Shown piece after piece: positions 63,001 through 64,000 of a DNA stretch of 64,000 nt. The notes under the pieces are model-generated. The model saw only the letters and a list, made by a program, of their open reading frames with translations. It made no database searches and had not been told where the DNA came from. Position 1 is the first letter of the stretch. The number at the start of each line of letters is the position of its first letter. Source of the stretch: Herbaspirillum autotrophicum (lineage in GTDB: Bacteria > Pseudomonadota > Gammaproteobacteria > Burkholderiales > Burkholderiaceae_D); contig NZ_LFLS01000005.1 in assembly GCF_001189915.1 (NCBI RefSeq), positions 62,001 to 126,000 of the forward strand. The letters are read 5' to 3'. The translations under genes were made by a program, and so were the position numbers.

Positions 63001-63747
63001 GCCAGAAACCTCGCAGGCAAAAGCAATGGACAATACTCGTCCGAGGTAATCGAAAATGCACTGCGTGGAGCGAACAATAACCAGCTTGGCGAAACGGTGC
63101 TTACCGGCGCAGTCGTTCCCCATGATGCCAAGACGGCTTTGCGTATCCATGACAGTACAGGAATGATATCGGGCCGGGCACCAGACGGCTCGCCGCTACT
63201 GATGCAAAATCCGACAATGCTCGCTGTCCCGCCTGCAGATCTACAGGCCTTCATCAAACTACACACCGGCAATACGTATAGCTGGAACGTCTCAGCACCG
63301 CAACTGCCTGCGACGCCATTGTCCCCGCTGCCTTCAATCATGCCAGGCACGGTAACGCCTGAAATGCTCGCCAGCAGACAAAACAACGCAGCCGACTTCG
63401 CCAGCTGGATTGCTACCCAGTCGACCAGGTTTGGATCTGCGGCGACTGCGTATGGCGCTTATCTGGCATCGCAACCGAATGCGGTTTCGCAAACGGGTGC
63501 CGCGATACAGTTCGGGATGGCGGGTACCGCGACAGCGGTGGGATTCGGGGCTGGGGCTATAGAGCAGTTGTTACGGCCTGATGTGGGGAAAACATTGATT
63601 GATGGAACTGCTACTGCGGTGATCATCGCTGCTGACAAATTACCGTATGGCCCAATCTACACACCTCTCACAAATGAAATGATCGAAAAAATAAAAAACA
63701 GTGAGATCGCCGGGAAAACGCAGAATTGGATTAATGGAAGCAAATAG
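57097..63747 (+). CDS. CdiA/FhaB-type two-partner secretion exoprotein with variable C-terminal toxin region
   Basis: The 2216-residue protein has an ESPR extension (NRYLYRIVFNKKTGAY), a signal peptide ending near ANA (residue 73), and a TPS secretion domain with NEINSSNPSYLRGYVE and ANPSGL (184-188). A long FHA-type beta-helix of GN/AG-rich repeats follows, then Ala/Gly-rich segments at about 1900-1945. DVNNRQIHEDNKAKEK (from about 1950) marks the pre-toxin boundary in related beta-proteobacterial proteins; I see no VENN or (Q/E)LYN motif. The last 265 residues include hydrophobic Ala/Gly-rich helices (FGMAGTATAVGFGAG) and would be the toxin. A putative immunity gene starts 2 bases after the stop. 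No cdiB/tpsB is in the window. Confidence 0.9.
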   Translation: MNRYLYRIVFNKKTGAYTAVAELTSVHGKSASACMCSNIQPVLAMVRPAFTLRRAGLALGIVALCGNLTSANAQIVAYRQAPGNQQATILQTGNGVPLVNIQTPNAQGVSRNVYSQFDVDSKGVILNNARNSALTRLGGWVAGNPWLATGAARVIVNEINSSNPSYLRGYVEVAGKRADVVIANPSGLFVGNAGFFNAACAALTTANPVPGGGNLDAYRVSGGVVTIDKNGLDLTSTDYAAIMARAVRVNASIWAKHLKVTTGVNDVSADHSVVTPPAGAKETADPAPGFAIDVAQLGGMYAGKIFLVGTEHGVGMRNAGTIGAVGGDLIITGDGHLENKGKLLADKTLDATATSIDNQAGAQILAANNKLRATDSPGLTNRGLIDGATTLIESPVINNLGSGRIYGDHLAATGNTLNNMAETINGVTKAPVIAARERMDLGVAAINNRDHALLYSAGDLFTGNALDSDHQATGMGAVINNDSATIAADGNGTLNHKIVNNRNIHLQTTTEHYPGRRIVQFRLNGSPDKIDGSNVRLVNRGSGQTLAVTDWERMGDEDNFRLVLPSSAYPFARFGATFQRLAYTASYSAGGNDYGGVEVFYPEVYGYQPTDPIWQRMGVTAPASDTLLGPAPAEERCAEGRCYLQLTGTLQEYRAWKTAYDQQQASYEALNSAINAFNRNLMGRMVGEWTIYDGTEQIARTKVLRSDPAMINIGGNVHFNSEAVNNANSQIIAGGDASGNHVTGTRPANTGLAGSHIVTTTGRALYTYIKSHRTRADDRRYDSRPYEGQSVHTRFMLDITPKDVNPAQADKTLSSSPAAAPDMVVRTSTPDTSQSDSALHRPGNQRYLIATDPQFANYRDWLSADYMLTRLGQDPGQSLKRIGDGFHEQQLVQQQIQKAIGQRYAGNHTNNEAQFQALMNAGVQMAQTFEFQLGVALSAEQMARLTSDMVWLVKQTIVLTDGTQEEVLVPQVYLLANRMQVTGEGTLMAANNLQFQTAGDILNSGTIAAKHTVALSGNNINNPGGRISGTDTLLHARNDINNPGGTLDAVNSVRASAGRDILHRSTTVDTANATTSGTNIDSVAQVNATGAGGMVTQTAGRDFSADAANISGDTIALVARRDLRLGTVREKSHEQIQWDKNDQGSRFAQLLGIVRNHTEVSHDNAIGSFITGQHISALAGRNLTSRAATVNAGQALDASAGNHLAISTDTSSASARDRHSHTGSGGWFADKTISTDDASSRTLHQGSTLSGDTVALGAGGNLDITGSDVVSSHGTQVVAQGNVNINAATDIRSSRNDRTETTDGMFDSGFGVTVGTKEQGRLEDNKRSIAAAATVGSIDGKVSISAGNRYTQTGSNVLAPKGDIAISGRQADILAARNTSDTITEHRYQQSGVTVAATGAVIAALQAVQQMDEASGKTKDPRMKALAAATAGLAVANAAASQAAAAASDEGSSGIGLAITAGGSENKTTTEQRSSFQQGSTIAAGGNASIAAFGDKDNSDITIQASKVSAGNTLAFDAEHDLNMLGGEHTDEQRSKRSSASYGAGVAIEFGKNGAAFGVTANAAGSRGKSDGRDVAQVMSHVSGGQQVQFNSGNDSTIAGARVTGKQVIANVGNNLNIASRQDTSTYNSKDQSLGGSVTVGLGFSGSANASYSRVKADFASVDQQSGIEAGDDGFQLNVNGNTDLKGGKIASTDKAVRDSKNTLTTDTLTTSSIANKSQFSAESISVGGGGGDWSGMGGGLPGAGGGLGFDSGSESSTTHSGISDARITINDAAQQEKTGQTTAQTIAGLDKTVRTGKDTSNSLNKNWDGEELNQDVQAQAQITQAFGQQAAKAIGDYAGRELESLEKAAKAAELNGDTAQAAQLHAEAKNWAEGGTYRIAAHAAAGALGGGLAGALGATASAALMPTIAGEINKLDLPEPVRLALATAAAAGVGAIAGGASGAAGAFNTDVNNRQIHEDNKAKEKTLARNLAGKSNGQYSSEVIENALRGANNNQLGETVLTGAVVPHDAKTALRIHDSTGMISGRAPDGSPLLMQNPTMLAVPPADLQAFIKLHTGNTYSWNVSAPQLPATPLSPLPSIMPGTVTPEMLASRQNNAADFASWIATQSTRFGSAATAYGAYLASQPNAVSQTGAAIQFGMAGTATAVGFGAGAIEQLLRPDVGKTLIDGTATAVIIAADKLPYGPIYTPLTNEMIEKIKNSEIAGKTQNWINGSK

Positions 63748-63749
63748 AA

Positions 63750-64000
63750 ATGATCGAAAAACATAGAAAACTATTCTCTTATCTGATTTCCGATGGTCAA
63801 TTAACCGGCTTGTTCGTATTTTTTTTGGTTGTTGCCGGCTTCACTTTGATGGGTCTTTCGCTCTATTTTTTCGATCACTATCATTTACGAATTATTGGTA
63901 TGTCGCTAGGATTGGCAATCGCTTCGATAGGGGGATATTCTGCTCGCGCATCCACTTTAAGAATCAAGCCCTTCGACAACACCTACAAAAAAGCAAGGAA
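63750..64000 (+). CDS. Putative immunity protein of the CdiA-like toxin (truncated by window edge)
   Basis: An ATG 2 bases after the exoprotein stop opens a frame that runs to the window end; 83 residues are visible. It starts MIEKHRKLFSYL and has two hydrophobic helices (LFVFFLVVAGFTLMGLSLYFF and LRIIGMSLGLAIASIGG). It is a small inner-membrane protein with no family I recognise. It is clearly more AT-rich than the rest of the window. Its place directly after cdiA fits the A-I-O-B order of Burkholderia-type CDI loci, so an immunity role is inferred. A GGAAG about 10 bases upstream may serve as ribosome site. Confidence 0.65.
   Translation, partial: MIEKHRKLFSYLISDGQLTGLFVFFLVVAGFTLMGLSLYFFDHYHLRIIGMSLGLAIASIGGYSARASTLRIKPFDNTYKKAR

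Noticed and set aside
63058-63105. VIENALRGANNNQL in the CdiA-like C-terminus as a VENN-type boundary
   Set aside because: Only a chance resemblance: the V-E-N-N order is not met and the DVNNRQ segment about 35 residues earlier is the better boundary marker.

Overview
The window is about 64 kb of GC-rich, tightly packed chromosome from a betaproteobacterium, most likely of order Burkholderiales and family Oxalobacteraceae (a Herminiimonas/Collimonas/Herbaspirillum-like organism). This rests on gene order: purM/AI-2E permease/hda/HAD/pcnB/folK, dgk-panB, grpE-dnaK-dnaJ beside hemH-recN-nadK-hrcA, fur-bamE-dapB and leuS-lptE-holA-proA. The genus is an inference. No rRNA, tRNA, IS element or CRISPR array was recognised.

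Layout. 1-2.9 kb: end of a circularly permuted ATP-grasp gene, an alpha-E gene and the proteasome-like peptidase Anbu. 3-8.4 kb: housekeeping genes, purM on the minus strand and a translationally coupled string (AI-2E permease, hda, HAD, pcnB, folK) on the plus strand. 8.4-20.3 kb: an eleven-gene chemotaxis operon on the minus strand (CheZ-like membrane protein, cheY, STAS, cheA, two MCPs, cheW, cheR, cheD, cheB, EAL response regulator), placed between folK and dgk. 20.6-22.1 kb: dgk and panB. 22.2-31 kb: heat-shock genes with two well-formed sigma-32 promoters, then hemH, recN, nadK and a HAD hydrolase. 31-42 kb: hrcA, fur, bamE, dapB, exbBD, an orphan barstar-like protein, leuS, lptE, holA, proA and hemJ.

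42-64 kb is more accessory: an isomerase of the DsbA fold, an RlmL-like methyltransferase, a tiny predicted secreted peptide, DoxX, a YgiD-type dioxygenase and a LysR regulator. Next come two tandem TonB-dependent siderophore receptors with parallel Fur-box-like promoters and related long leaders, then a catabolic cluster (cupin dioxygenase, SDR, MFS transporter, SDR, IclR regulator). The window ends in a 2216-residue CdiA/FHA-type exoprotein followed at once by the start of a small AT-rich membrane-protein gene that looks like its immunity gene.

Most worth following up: the CdiA C-terminal region with its putative membrane immunity protein; the membrane-anchored protein beside cheY that carries the CheZ D-x-x-x-Q active-site motif; the short secreted peptide at 44.4 kb; and the duplicated receptor leaders. 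All similarity statements come from reading the sequence; no database search was run.
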